Position numbers and translations under genes: made by a program. A stretch of 64,000 bases of DNA from positions 186,001-250,000 of the forward strand of contig UPYT01000001.1 in the NCBI GenBank assembly GCA_900538475.1, given 5' to 3'. The notes below the pieces were generated by a model, which had not been told where the DNA came from, searched no databases, and saw only the letters and a program-made list of their open reading frames with translations. The first letter of the stretch is position 1; each line of letters begins with the position of its first letter. Origin of the DNA: an uncultured Clostridium sp. GTDB taxonomy: Bacteria > Bacillota > Clostridia > Lachnospirales > Lachnospiraceae. This document shows positions 41,495 to 50,285 of this stretch, in pieces.

Positions 41495-43030
41495 ATGAAA
41501 TTTAAAAAACTCTGGACGGATCTTCACAGCAATATTCATCACGATCAGATGGAACAACTGGAAAAATGGTGTGATCATGCCCGGCAGGTGATGGATTTCT
41601 GGCCGATTGCCTATTATCCCATGTATATGCGGAGAAATGAGTCTGGTGCTCCTTTGGAGGATATTTATCCCAGAGAGGCAATTGAAAAGGACTGGGAGGA
41701 AATCCGCAAGGTTGTAAAACAGCAAAATGAAGAAGGCTGGCCAATGTTTATGGGCTATGAATGGCAGGGCTGTGGATTTGACGGAGATCATAATGTATTC
41801 TTCTTGGATAACGATCAGGAAATGTTGCATCCAATGAGATATGGAGAGCTGAGAGATGCTTATCAAGATACCGAAGCAATTGCGATTCCTCATCATGTAG
41901 CATATCAGCTGAAAAGCCGGGGAAAAAACTGGGCTACCCATGATGAAGATTTTTCTCCTTTTGCCGAGATTTATTCCAGCCATGGATGCAGTGAAAATGA
42001 TACAGGAAACTATGATATGGAACGCCATCTCCACATGGGACCCAGAACAGGAGAAACCTGTTATGAAAGAGGATTGGAGGCAGGCCTGAAGGTTGGTTGC
42101 ATTGCCAGCGGTGACAATCACAATGTTCCTGGAGTTCACGATCATGGAATGATGTGTGTGCTGGCAGAGGATTCTTCTAAAGAAAAAATATGGGAAGCTA
42201 TGAAGCAACGGCGGGTATATGGTGTCAGCAAGACCAGAATGGAGATTGATTTCAGTATTAATGATGTTCCGATGGGCGGTGTAGTAAAGCCGGGCGAAGG
42301 AAACATGGAGATTGCGGTAAATGCAGGAGATGCGATTGATCGGATTGAAATTATTCGTGATAATATCGTCTATGAAATGGTTGCACATTCTGGCACATGG
42401 GAAAAAAATATGCCAAAACCTGGTGAGCGTTTCGTGTTTAAATTTGCCTTGGAATTTGGATGGGGGCCCAATCCGCGTTTCTTTAAAGATAAACTGAAGA
42501 AAGAATGGCATGGAAGTCTGGAGGTCCCGGGAAAACTTCTTGGAGTTGAAAAATGTTGGAACAGCTTTGGGCAGAATCTTCATCACGTAACAGAGCACGG
42601 CTGCGAGTTTGATATGACCACCTATATGTCTACAACAACAGGACACTGGATGGGGCCAAGCGCTGTTCAGAAGGAGGGCTTCATTTTTGAAATTGAAGCA
42701 TCGATAGATGAAAAAATTATGCTTCATGTTGACGGAAAAGATTATCAAATTCCAGTGAAGGAACTGCTTCATACAGGTAGAATTATTGCTGAATATGAAG
42801 AGGCAGAGCAGCTTGCAAAGGAGACTTTTGGGGATATTGAGCATTATAGAGATGATCTGATTTGGCATACTGCGTATAAAATGCGCCTTCGTCAGGGCGT
42901 AATACAGGAGGGGTATCAAATGAAGATAGCTAGAAAGGTTTCATTAGAGGATGGTTGTAATTATCGTCTGAGAGTATGGCTTCGGAATGGTGATGTCGCA
43001 TGGGTAAGTCCTATTTTCTGCAGAAAATAA
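41495..43030 (+). CDS. PHP-like metal-dependent hydrolase family protein (DUF3604-type), second paralog
   Basis: A 511-residue paralog of the protein at 28202. Metal motifs are in the same order: LWTDLHSNIHHD (D9, H11), GYEWQG, EAIAIPHHVAYQ, EIYSSHGCSE and IASGDNHNVPGVHDHGMM. The shared framework RHLHMGPRTGETCYERGLEAG corresponds to the MGPRDTRNMVDEGLRQG stretch of the first copy. Both end in a beta-rich half closing with WVSPIF or FVSPIY. Cytoplasmic, reaction unknown. ATG 41495 has AGGAGGAAG upstream; it is the last gene of the transporter operon, followed by a terminator. One copy with each transporter implies an early, shared step on imported sugar. Confidence 0.68.
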   Translation: MKFKKLWTDLHSNIHHDQMEQLEKWCDHARQVMDFWPIAYYPMYMRRNESGAPLEDIYPREAIEKDWEEIRKVVKQQNEEGWPMFMGYEWQGCGFDGDHNVFFLDNDQEMLHPMRYGELRDAYQDTEAIAIPHHVAYQLKSRGKNWATHDEDFSPFAEIYSSHGCSENDTGNYDMERHLHMGPRTGETCYERGLEAGLKVGCIASGDNHNVPGVHDHGMMCVLAEDSSKEKIWEAMKQRRVYGVSKTRMEIDFSINDVPMGGVVKPGEGNMEIAVNAGDAIDRIEIIRDNIVYEMVAHSGTWEKNMPKPGERFVFKFALEFGWGPNPRFFKDKLKKEWHGSLEVPGKLLGVEKCWNSFGQNLHHVTEHGCEFDMTTYMSTTTGHWMGPSAVQKEGFIFEIEASIDEKIMLHVDGKDYQIPVKELLHTGRIIAEYEEAEQLAKETFGDIEHYRDDLIWHTAYKMRLRQGVIQEGYQMKIARKVSLEDGCNYRLRVWLRNGDVAWVSPIFCRK

Positions 43031-43044
43031 AATAAAACATTACG

Positions 43045-43081
43045 AACGGAGAATTCTGTGAGGCGGGATTCTCCGTTTTTA
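43045..43081 (+). terminator. Terminator after the transporter operon
   Basis: Stem AACGGAGAAT (43045-43054) / ATTCTCCGTT (43068-43077) and T5. Confidence 0.92.
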
Positions 43082-43198
43082 GTTTGCGCGCCAAGGGCGC
43101 GCTTTAACAGGTGCAAGCCCTGAACATGCCCAGGTAGTAGGAACTGTATAAGTGAACAGCAAGGGTATCCATCGTGAGGTGGAAAGGAAAGAACGCAT
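43082..43198 (+). mobile_element. Group II intron RNA remnant
   Basis: A G/C-rich hairpin GCGCGCC-aa-GGGCGCGC near 43085 opens the segment, followed by text such as GGTGCAAGCCCTGAAC and GGTATCCATCGTGAGGTGG. The latter is typical of the region directly before the reverse transcriptase gene in clostridial group II introns. It leads straight into a broken reverse transcriptase. Most of the ribozyme (including domains V-VI) is not visible. Confidence 0.6.
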
Positions 43199-43430
43199 GG
43201 ACATAAGTAGTCTAATGGAACGGATATTATCAGATAACAATCTCAACAGAGTGTATCTACAAGTTGTACGAAACAAAGGTGCAGAGGGTGTGGACGGAAT
43301 GAAGTACAACTTAAAGAACTACTTGCAAAGAACGGCGAAATCATCAAGGAATAGTTAAAGACAAGAAAATATAAGTCTCAGCCAGTACGGAGAGTTGGAG
43401 ATAGCAAAGCCTGAGAGTGCCAACAGTAAC
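43199..43430 (+). pseudogene. ltrA: Group II intron reverse transcriptase/maturase, N-terminal remnant
   Basis: Frame 1 reads MDISSLMERILSDNNLNRVY and QVVRNKGAEGVDGMK, the start of LtrA-type proteins. After a frameshift near 43305 the next frame gives LKELLAKNGEIIKE, a stop, and LKTRKYKSQPVRRV, the following conserved block. Nothing of the catalytic YADD region remains. Dead element. Confidence 0.8.
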
Positions 43431-43449
43431 AGGCAGATTTGTATAACAA

Positions 43450-43830
43450 GCTATTTACAGTGGTACTAATAGAGAACAACCTCCATATCGCCGTTCTGAC
43501 TTGTTGAAACTGCATGTTTATGGTTATATAAATAAGATACGATCGAACAGAACTCTGGAAGTAGAGTGTAGGCGAAATATTGAATTCATGTGTCTGGTTA
43601 ACGCAATAACACTGGATCATGGAACTATCGACGGTTTTGTAAAAGAAAACGGAAAAGCTTTTCATAACACGTTGCAGCAATTAACGCCTATCTTTAAAGA
43701 CTGGGGATTGATTGCCGGTTGAATCTGAATATAAAGATAAGTTGGAAAACTATCAAAAACTACAAGGAGAATACCTATGTCAAGAGGAGGAATTTGAATT
43801 TCCGGATATAGACTTTGCATCTGGAATATG
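43450..43830 (+). pseudogene. IS1182-type transposase remnant
   Basis: Frame 1 reads REQPPYRRSDLLKLHVYGYI, then NKIRSNRTLEVECRRNIEF, the N-terminal DUF772/InsH-like domain of IS1182-family transposases, and stops at 43722. A further fragment follows (YKDKLENYQKLQGEYL). The catalytic DDE domain is missing and no terminal inverted repeats were found. It lies directly after the group II intron remnant. Confidence 0.72.
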
Positions 43831-43862
43831 ATACAATTTTTTCTTGATAGATAGAATCGCAG

Positions 43863-43868
43863 TATAAT
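43863..43868 (+). promoter_or_regulatory. Probable -10 box for the zf-HC2/polA unit
   Basis: TATAAT at 43863-43868, 28 bases before the start codon; the nearest TTGATA (43844) is only 13 bases away, too close to be a proper -35. Confidence 0.4.
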
Positions 43869-43896
43869 ACCGGACGGCAGGGGGGAGAGTGATAAC

Positions 43897-44241
43897 ATGC
43901 GGATGCTTACCTGTAAGCAAGCAGAAAAAATGGTAATGCCCTATATAGACGGAAGATTGGATGAAGAGGAGCTGGAGGATTTTCTTTCCCATGTCAATGA
44001 ATGTCCGGCATGCCGGGAAGAACTGGAAATTTACTTTACTGTGTATGTAGGTCTGAGACAGCTGGATACAGGGACAGGGGTTTATGACATTACCGGAGCC
44101 CTGGGGGAAAGCATGGATCTTTCCTGGATGAAGGTGCGGGCAGTCCGTCTCCGGAAGGTAGTCTGTTATGCAGTCAATACTCTGGTGACAGTTAGTATTC
44201 TGGTGATGCTGGCCATGCAGCTTCGAATCTGGATAGGATAG
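43897..44241 (+). CDS. Small membrane protein with anti-sigma-type zinc finger (zf-HC2)
   Basis: A 114-residue protein. The N-terminal MLTCKQAEKMVMPYIDGRLD and the HVNECPACREEL motif give the C...H-x3-C-x2-C zinc-binding pattern of anti-sigma factors. One membrane segment lies near the C-terminus (about 91-110). No sigma factor gene is adjacent; polA follows after only eight bases, so it seems to have been separated from any cognate sigma factor or acts on one elsewhere. GGGGGGAGAG lies upstream of the ATG. Confidence 0.82.
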   Translation: MRMLTCKQAEKMVMPYIDGRLDEEELEDFLSHVNECPACREELEIYFTVYVGLRQLDTGTGVYDITGALGESMDLSWMKVRAVRLRKVVCYAVNTLVTVSILVMLAMQLRIWIG

Positions 44242-44249
44242 GAGAAAAT

Positions 44250-46895
44250 ATGGAAAAACTGGTGTTAATAGACGGTCACAGCATTTTGAACCGGGCCTTT
44301 TACGGGGTTCCGGAGCTGACAAATTCTGAGGGACTTCATACCAATGCAGTGTATGGGTTCCTCAATATTATGTTTAAGATTCTGGAAGAAGAAAAGGCAG
44401 ATTATCTTGCAGTTGCCTTTGATTTGAAAGAGCCAACCTTCCGCCACAAAATGTTTGCGGATTATAAAGGAACGAGAAAGCCTATGCCGGAGGAGCTTCG
44501 GGAACAGGTTCCTCTTATGAAGGAGGTTCTGACCTCTATGGGGATTCCTATTCTGACAATGGCAGGTTATGAGGCAGACGATATTCTTGGAACGGTGGCA
44601 AAGCGCAGTCAGGCTAAGGGGCTGGAGGTTTCTGTTGTGTCCGGCGACAGAGATTTGCTGCAGCTGGCAGATGTGCATATTAAAATCAGAATTCCCAAGA
44701 CAAACCGGAAAGGAACCGAGATTTACGATTATTATCCGGAGGATGTAAAGCGGGAATACCAGGTGACCCCTCAGGAATTTATCGATGTGAAGGCTCTGAT
44801 GGGAGACTCCTCAGACAATATTCCAGGAGTGCCTTCCATTGGGGAAAAGACGGCAACCAGCCTGATCACAGCCTATGGTTCCATTGAAAATGTAAAGGCT
44901 CATCTGGAGGAGGTTAAGCCACCCAGAGCGAAAAAGGCCCTGGAGGAGCATTATGATATGGCAGTGATGAGCAAGGAGCTGGCAGCTATCTGTCTGGAAT
45001 GCCCGATTGATTTTTCCTGGGATGAGGCAAGGCTTGATAATCTTTACACACCGGAGGCTTACCAGTATATGAAGCGTCTGGAGTTTAAATCCATCCTGAC
45101 ACGTTTTGATGTACAGAGCATGGGCGGAGCTTCTATTGAGGAAAAGTTCTGGACGGTTGAAGAACTGGCTGGGGCGGAAGAGGTGTTTGAACGGGCAGAA
45201 GCGGCGGAGAATGTTGGGTTTCAGCTGATTAAAGGAAAGGATGGAGCAGCAGGTCTGGCGATTTGCTTCGGAGAAGAAGAAATTTACGGGATTCCGGTAT
45301 CTGGCTTTATGACAGCAGCCTATTTGTGTGATAAAATCCGCAGTCTGGCTGAAAAACGAAAAGGCACGGATTCTATGAATACCCTGAATTTAAAGGCGCA
45401 GCTTCCCGAGCTGGAGCTGGATTACGGCAGCCCGGTTATGGACGGGGCAGTTGCCGGATATCTGCTGAATCCTTTGAAAGATACGTATGACTATGATGAT
45501 CTGGCAAGAGATTATCTGGGAATGACGGTTCCCTCTCAGGCAGATCTTCTGGGAAAGGCAGATTTTGGTGAGACATTTGCGCAGGGAAAACAGGAAGCAG
45601 TTACCTGCGCCTGCTATATGGCTTATATTGCGTGGAAATCGCTTCCTGTGCTGAAGAGCAGACTGGAGGAGGAGGGAATGCTGTCTTTGTTCCTCCAGAT
45701 GGAAATGCCTCTGATATACAGCCTTTATCACATGGAGCAGGCAGGTGTCCGGGTGGACAGAGAACAGCTGAAGGTCTATGGAGAGCAGCTGGAGGTGAAG
45801 ATCCAGAAGCTGGAGCAGGAGATTTACCAGCTGGCCGGGGAGACGTTTAACATTAACTCTCCCAAACAGCTGGGAGAGATCCTTTTTGAGCGGATGCAGC
45901 TTCCTCATGGAAAGAAGACAAAGACAGGGTATTCTACAGCGGCGGATGTGCTGGAAAAGCTGGCTCCGGAATATCCGGTTGTTCAGATGATTCTGGAATA
46001 CCGTCAGCTGACCAAGCTGAATTCTACTTATGCTCAGGGTCTGGCTGGTTTTATCCGGGAGGATGGCAGAATTCATGGAAAATTCAACCAGACCATTACG
46101 GCAACGGGACGTATCAGCAGCACAGAGCCGAATCTGCAGAATATTCCGGTTCGCATGGAGCTGGGACGGGCTATTCGGAAGGTGTTTGTGCCAGAGGAGG
46201 GCTATGTATTTGTAGATGCGGATTATTCGCAGATTGAACTTAGAATTCTGGCCCACATGTCTCAGGATGAACGTCTGATTCATGCGTATAGAGACGCTCA
46301 GGACATTCATGCCATTACGGCTTCGGAGGTATTCCATACTCCTCTTGAACAGGTGACACCACTGCAGAGAAGAAATGCCAAGGCTGTGAATTTCGGAATT
46401 GTATATGGAATCAGTGCTTTTGGACTCAGTGAGGATTTAAGCATCAGCAGAAAAGAGGCTCTGGAATATATTAACAAGTATTTTGAAACCTATCCGGGAG
46501 TGAAAGCATTTTTGGATGAGCAGGTGCGTCTGGGAAAGGAACAGGGGTATGTGACTACGCTGTACGGCAGAAAACGTCCGATTCCAGAGCTGAGATCAGC
46601 CAACTTCATGCAGCGCTCTTTTGGTGAGCGGGTTGCCATGAATTCCCCGATTCAGGGAACTGCAGCCGACATTATGAAGCTGGCAATGATTGCGGTGGAT
46701 CAGGAACTGAAGGAGAGAAGGCTGGATGCACGGATTGTTCTGCAGGTTCATGATGAGCTGCTGGTAGAGGTGAGGGCTGAGGAGGCAGAGACGGTAGCGG
46801 CGCTTCTTACAGAAAAAATGAAGCAGGCAGCGCAGCTGAAGGTTTCTCTGGAGGTAGAGGCCCATACAGGTTCTACCTGGCTGGATGCCAAATAA
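44250..46895 (+). CDS. polA: DNA polymerase I
   Basis: An 881-residue repair and primer-removal polymerase. The 5'-3' exonuclease domain comes first (LVLIDGHSILNRAFYG, YEADDILGT, GDSSDNIPGVPSIGEKTA). The middle 3'-5' exonuclease-like domain lacks the catalytic DxE motif (VGFQLIKG replaces it), so proofreading is probably absent, as in many Firmicutes. The polymerase domain has motif A DADYSQIELR (about 655), RRNAKAVNFGIVYGIS (motif B) and QVHDELLVEV (motif C). The gene starts eight bases after the zf-HC2 gene with AGGAGAAAAT. Confidence 0.97.
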   Translation: MEKLVLIDGHSILNRAFYGVPELTNSEGLHTNAVYGFLNIMFKILEEEKADYLAVAFDLKEPTFRHKMFADYKGTRKPMPEELREQVPLMKEVLTSMGIPILTMAGYEADDILGTVAKRSQAKGLEVSVVSGDRDLLQLADVHIKIRIPKTNRKGTEIYDYYPEDVKREYQVTPQEFIDVKALMGDSSDNIPGVPSIGEKTATSLITAYGSIENVKAHLEEVKPPRAKKALEEHYDMAVMSKELAAICLECPIDFSWDEARLDNLYTPEAYQYMKRLEFKSILTRFDVQSMGGASIEEKFWTVEELAGAEEVFERAEAAENVGFQLIKGKDGAAGLAICFGEEEIYGIPVSGFMTAAYLCDKIRSLAEKRKGTDSMNTLNLKAQLPELELDYGSPVMDGAVAGYLLNPLKDTYDYDDLARDYLGMTVPSQADLLGKADFGETFAQGKQEAVTCACYMAYIAWKSLPVLKSRLEEEGMLSLFLQMEMPLIYSLYHMEQAGVRVDREQLKVYGEQLEVKIQKLEQEIYQLAGETFNINSPKQLGEILFERMQLPHGKKTKTGYSTAADVLEKLAPEYPVVQMILEYRQLTKLNSTYAQGLAGFIREDGRIHGKFNQTITATGRISSTEPNLQNIPVRMELGRAIRKVFVPEEGYVFVDADYSQIELRILAHMSQDERLIHAYRDAQDIHAITASEVFHTPLEQVTPLQRRNAKAVNFGIVYGISAFGLSEDLSISRKEALEYINKYFETYPGVKAFLDEQVRLGKEQGYVTTLYGRKRPIPELRSANFMQRSFGERVAMNSPIQGTAADIMKLAMIAVDQELKERRLDARIVLQVHDELLVEVRAEEAETVAALLTEKMKQAAQLKVSLEVEAHTGSTWLDAK

Positions 46896-46927
46896 AACGA
46901 GATGAGCCAGGGCAGCACAGCTGCGCT

Positions 46928-47617
46928 TTAAACAAAGGCCACAGGAACCGGGCGGTCAATATCCAGAGAATTGGGCGTGACATGGCAGTCATAGGCAAGA
47001 ATATGGACGCCATGGGCTGCGGCATGGGCCAGAGCATCCGCAAATTCTGGATGAGTAGCCCGGTTGGCTTCAAAGGAAGTGACTCCTTTCATGGCAATGA
47101 CAAAGAGAAGGTAGGCCCGGCAACCCTCTGCGGCAGCCAGCTCCAGCTCTTTTAGATGCTTCAGCCCCCGTTCCGTCGGGGCATCTGGAAAGCGGGCAGT
47201 TTTGTTTTCTTCCAGGGTCACACCCTTGACCTCCATAAAGGCAGGAACGCCGTTTTCCTCAAAGGCCAGATCGAAACGGGAATTGCCGAAGCGGACTTCC
47301 CGCTTCGGGGAGATTCCCTGGCTGCACAGCCATTCGTACGCAGCCTGATTGGGAGCCTGGGAGTCCATATTGATCAGAATGGAACCAAGATCGGTTTCCT
47401 TACGGACGCAGATTACAGAATACTCTGTTTTGCGTCCCAGGGCAGCGGCATTGGGATGGTGCTGAAGGAAAAGCGGGGCTCCGGGAACCAGAAGCTCCCG
47501 GCAACGGCCTGTATTTTTTACATGACAGGTAACCTGCAAGTTTCCGATTTTTGCATAAGCGATAAAACGGTTGGGGCGGGACTGGAAAACCGCAGGCATC
47601 ATATGTTCATATTTCAT
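46928..47617 (-). CDS. sfsA: SfsA family nuclease-fold protein (sugar fermentation stimulation protein)
   Basis: A 229-residue protein with SfsA signatures RPNRFIAYAKIG, CHVKNTGRCRELL, FGNSRFDLAFE and FMEVKGVTLEE (PD-D/ExK-like nuclease core), ending DCHVTPNSLDIDRPVPVAF. Proposed to be a DNA/RNA-binding nuclease; its physiological role is not settled. Start is the complement of 47615-47617 with GAGGT seven bases before. A longer frame to 47743 has no such site and is rejected. It is convergent with polA; no terminator is visible in the 32-base gap. Confidence 0.93.
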   Translation of the reverse strand: MKYEHMMPAVFQSRPNRFIAYAKIGNLQVTCHVKNTGRCRELLVPGAPLFLQHHPNAAALGRKTEYSVICVRKETDLGSILINMDSQAPNQAAYEWLCSQGISPKREVRFGNSRFDLAFEENGVPAFMEVKGVTLEENKTARFPDAPTERGLKHLKELELAAAEGCRAYLLFVIAMKGVTSFEANRATHPEFADALAHAAAHGVHILAYDCHVTPNSLDIDRPVPVAFV

Positions 47618-47784
47618 GGAAATGACCTCGTATTTCGTATGATTTTCACAGGAATAAGCCATCCTGTACGATAGGAAAGCTTGCCAGTTTTTCTTTCGTT
47701 TGTCAAGTGAATTTGAGAGGAAAATGGAAAAAAGAAGATGCAAAGCTGAACTGTGACGAAAAAAGAGTAATAGGAGATGAGAGA

Positions 47785-48264
47785 ATGGAGAAACCCTGTA
47801 TTTTAGTGAGTGCCTGTCTGCTGGGGATGAACTGCCGGTACAACGGAAAAGGAGAATTGAACAGACAGGTTCTTGAACTTTCCCGGGACGCGGCTTTGAT
47901 TCCCTTTTGCCCGGAAATATACGGAGGTCTTGCTACGCCGCGGGATCCGGCAGAGCGGCAGGGAGAACGGGTTATGACTGCAGCAGGAGCAGATGTGACG
48001 GAGCAGTACAAAAAAGGCGCTGAGGAGGCGCTTCGCCTGGCCAGAGTTTTTGAATGCAGGGCAGCTGTTCTAAAAGAAAGAAGCCCCTCCTGCGGACGGG
48101 GGCAGATTTATGATGGAACGTATACCAGAAGGCTGATTTCGGGAGACGGCGTTACAGCCCAGCTTCTGGAGCAGGAGAAGATTCCTGTTTTTGGAGAGAC
48201 TTCCTGCGGCCAATGCCGGGAATTTCTGGAAACGTTTAAAACAGGGGAAGAACAAGAAAAATAA
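47785..48264 (+). CDS. DUF523 family protein
   Basis: A 159-residue cytoplasmic protein with the DUF523 signatures PCILVSACLLGMNCRYNG, FCPEIYGGLATPRDPAE, VLKERSPSCG and a C-terminal SCGQC. Conserved cysteines suggest metal or redox chemistry but the function is unknown. ATG 47785 has AGGAGATGAG upstream and is preferred over an in-frame start at 47707. It is divergent from sfsA. Confidence 0.9.
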   Translation: MEKPCILVSACLLGMNCRYNGKGELNRQVLELSRDAALIPFCPEIYGGLATPRDPAERQGERVMTAAGADVTEQYKKGAEEALRLARVFECRAAVLKERSPSCGRGQIYDGTYTRRLISGDGVTAQLLEQEKIPVFGETSCGQCREFLETFKTGEEQEK

Positions 48265-48343
48265 AAGTTCTTATAGAAGAGATGAAAAAACTGTGATATA
48301 GTATGTGCTAGAATCAAAGCAAGAAAAGAGAGGTTCAGACAAT

Positions 48344-48802
48344 ATGAATAATCAGTCATCAGAAGAAATAAAGAATCCCAAACTGGTTCAGGCGATGCAG
48401 GATATGTTAAAGCATGACAACGCCCATACCCGCAGCGTTATGGCAGAGGCTCTTATGGAATCCAGAATGCTTTCTCCGATTCTGAAAGAGACCGTTCTGA
48501 CAGAGAAGGCTGGTCCCAGCACCAGAATCAAATTTGAAGACATTGCTAATACAGAGGGCGAGCATTATTATCTGGCATTTACCGATATGGACGAGTATGA
48601 AAAATGGAATGAAGACGGAACACACGATCAGGCACTGATTATGACGATGGAAGATTTTGGAAACATTCTGATTCGTCAGATCAATGATTTAAAGGGCTTT
48701 GTAATCAATCCCTATGGCGAAAATGTGAGCATTTCCAAAGGTCTTTTGTTATCCCTGTTAAAGCAGCAGGAAGCAAAGCGGAACGCAGAAGGTATGAATT
48801 AA
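48344..48802 (+). CDS. SseB-like N-terminal domain protein
   Basis: A 152-residue protein with the SseB N-terminal domain pattern: a helical start, YYLAFTDMDEYEKWNEDG in the middle and LKGFVINPYGENVSISK near the end. Domains of this type occur in proteins of unclear function in Firmicutes. ATG 48344 has AGAGG upstream. The stop overlaps the coaE start (TAATG), so the two are translationally coupled. Confidence 0.75.
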   Translation: MNNQSSEEIKNPKLVQAMQDMLKHDNAHTRSVMAEALMESRMLSPILKETVLTEKAGPSTRIKFEDIANTEGEHYYLAFTDMDEYEKWNEDGTHDQALIMTMEDFGNILIRQINDLKGFVINPYGENVSISKGLLLSLLKQQEAKRNAEGMN

Positions 48803-49398
48803 TGGAGCTTGTGCTTGGCATAACAGGAGGAGTGGGAGCTGGAAAAAGCCGGATTCTTGAAATTCTGCGTCAGGAATATGGCGCCAGAATCATTCAGGCA
48901 GATCAGGTGGCGGCAGTCCTTGAGGAGCCTGGTGAGCCCGGTCTTCTGGCTCTGACAGAGCTGTTTGGAACAGGAATTCTTAATCAGGAGGGAAGCCTGG
49001 ACAGAAAAGCCTTTGCACAGCGGATTTTTACAGATGAGAAGGCTTTGGAGATGGTAAATCAGGTGATTCATCCCATGACCTGGCAGAGAATTCGGGAAAT
49101 GATTGCTCAGGAACCCTGCCCAGTTACAGCAGTAGAAGCAGCTCTTTTTAGTGAGCAGAGCCGCAGTCTGTGCCGCCATTTAGTGTTTGTGGATACCAGT
49201 GAGGAAAACAGGATTCACCGCCTGATGGAGGGACGGGGGTATTCCCGGGAAAAATGCCTGGATATTATGAAAAATCAGCCGGACAGAGAATATTTTCTGC
49301 AGCTGTCGGATTATGTGATTGACAACAACGGAAGTCTGGAGACAGTGCGCAGTCAGATTTGCCGGATGATGGAGGAAGTTACCAATGAGATTCGTTAG
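48802..49398 (+). CDS. coaE: Dephospho-CoA kinase
   Basis: CoaE phosphorylates dephospho-CoA, the last step of coenzyme A synthesis. The 198-residue protein has the P-loop GITGGVGAGKS (residues 6-16), the substrate-binding IIQADQV, and the lid region ALFSEQSRSLCRHLVFVDTS. It overlaps the SseB-like gene before it by one base and the metallo-hydrolase gene after it by 14 bases. Confidence 0.96.
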   Translation: MELVLGITGGVGAGKSRILEILRQEYGARIIQADQVAAVLEEPGEPGLLALTELFGTGILNQEGSLDRKAFAQRIFTDEKALEMVNQVIHPMTWQRIREMIAQEPCPVTAVEAALFSEQSRSLCRHLVFVDTSEENRIHRLMEGRGYSREKCLDIMKNQPDREYFLQLSDYVIDNNGSLETVRSQICRMMEEVTNEIR

Positions 49399-50182
49399 CA
49401 TTGCCAGCGGCAGCAGCGGCAACTGTATTTATATCGGTTCAGAGCGTACTCACATTCTGGTGGATGCGGGAATCAGCAATAAAAGAATTGAGCAGGGACT
49501 CAACGCCATTGGTTTAAAGGGAAGCGACTTAAACGGAGTGGTGATTACCCATGAACACTCAGACCATATTAAGGGGATTGGAGTTCTGGCCAGAAAGCAT
49601 GGTGTGCCTATTTATGCAACCAGGGAAACTCTGGACGAAATAGCGTCGAAGACTTCTCTTGGAGAATATCCCAAGGAGCTTTTTCATCCTATTTCTCCAG
49701 ATGTGGAATTTTCTATTGGAGATTTGGAGATTTCTCCCTTTTCCATTGATCATGACGCGGCAAATCCGGTGGCTTATCGGGTGAAAAATGGGAGAAGATC
49801 GGTTGCTGTAGCTACAGATATGGGGCATTATGATCCCTATATTATTGAGCATCTGCAGGGGCTTGACGCTCTTCTTCTGGAATCAAACCATGATGTGAAT
49901 ATGCTGCAGACTGGACCCTACCCCTATTATCTGAAGCGGAGAATTCTGGGGGATCACGGTCATCTTTCCAATGAAAATGCAGGACGTTTGCTGAATTATA
50001 TTTTACATGATCAGATGAAGCATATTCTTCTGGGACATTTAAGTAAGGAAAATAATTATGAAGAACTGGCTTATGAGACCGTTCGCCTGGAGATTGATCA
50101 GGGAGACTGTCCTTACCGGGCTGGAGATTTTCCGATTGATGTAGCCGGACGGGATCAGATGTCAGAGATTGTGAATTTGTAA
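49385..50182 (+). CDS. MBL-fold metallo-hydrolase, YycJ/WalJ type
   Basis: A 265-residue metallo-beta-lactamase-fold protein with the metal motif THEHSDHIKG (H56, H58, D60, H61), SIDHDAANPVAYRV and the late LGHLSKENNYEE. The pattern RFVSIASGSSGNCIYIG at the start is that of YycJ/WalJ, a DNA-processing exonuclease linked to mismatch repair and cell-wall control in Bacillus. Here it is not next to walRK but overlaps coaE by 14 bases. Length and motifs fit. Confidence 0.9.
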   Translation: MRFVSIASGSSGNCIYIGSERTHILVDAGISNKRIEQGLNAIGLKGSDLNGVVITHEHSDHIKGIGVLARKHGVPIYATRETLDEIASKTSLGEYPKELFHPISPDVEFSIGDLEISPFSIDHDAANPVAYRVKNGRRSVAVATDMGHYDPYIIEHLQGLDALLLESNHDVNMLQTGPYPYYLKRRILGDHGHLSNENAGRLLNYILHDQMKHILLGHLSKENNYEELAYETVRLEIDQGDCPYRAGDFPIDVAGRDQMSEIVNL

Positions 50183-50285
50183 GCAGGAAACCATACATAG
50201 AAATGAGCCTTCCTGGTACATGGGATTTTTCCGTGCAGAAGTGGGATGGATATCATAAATGAAAAATCAGAGAGGTGGAACAGAT

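Noticed and set aside
41327..42919. A 530-codon open frame on the minus strand opposite the second PHP-like gene
   Set aside because: The plus-strand gene has paralogy with 28202 and a proper ribosome site; the antisense frame shows no domain and crosses the end of the TctA-type gene.
45390..46337. A 315-codon minus-strand frame opposite polA
   Set aside because: Antisense shadow of a clear polymerase gene.
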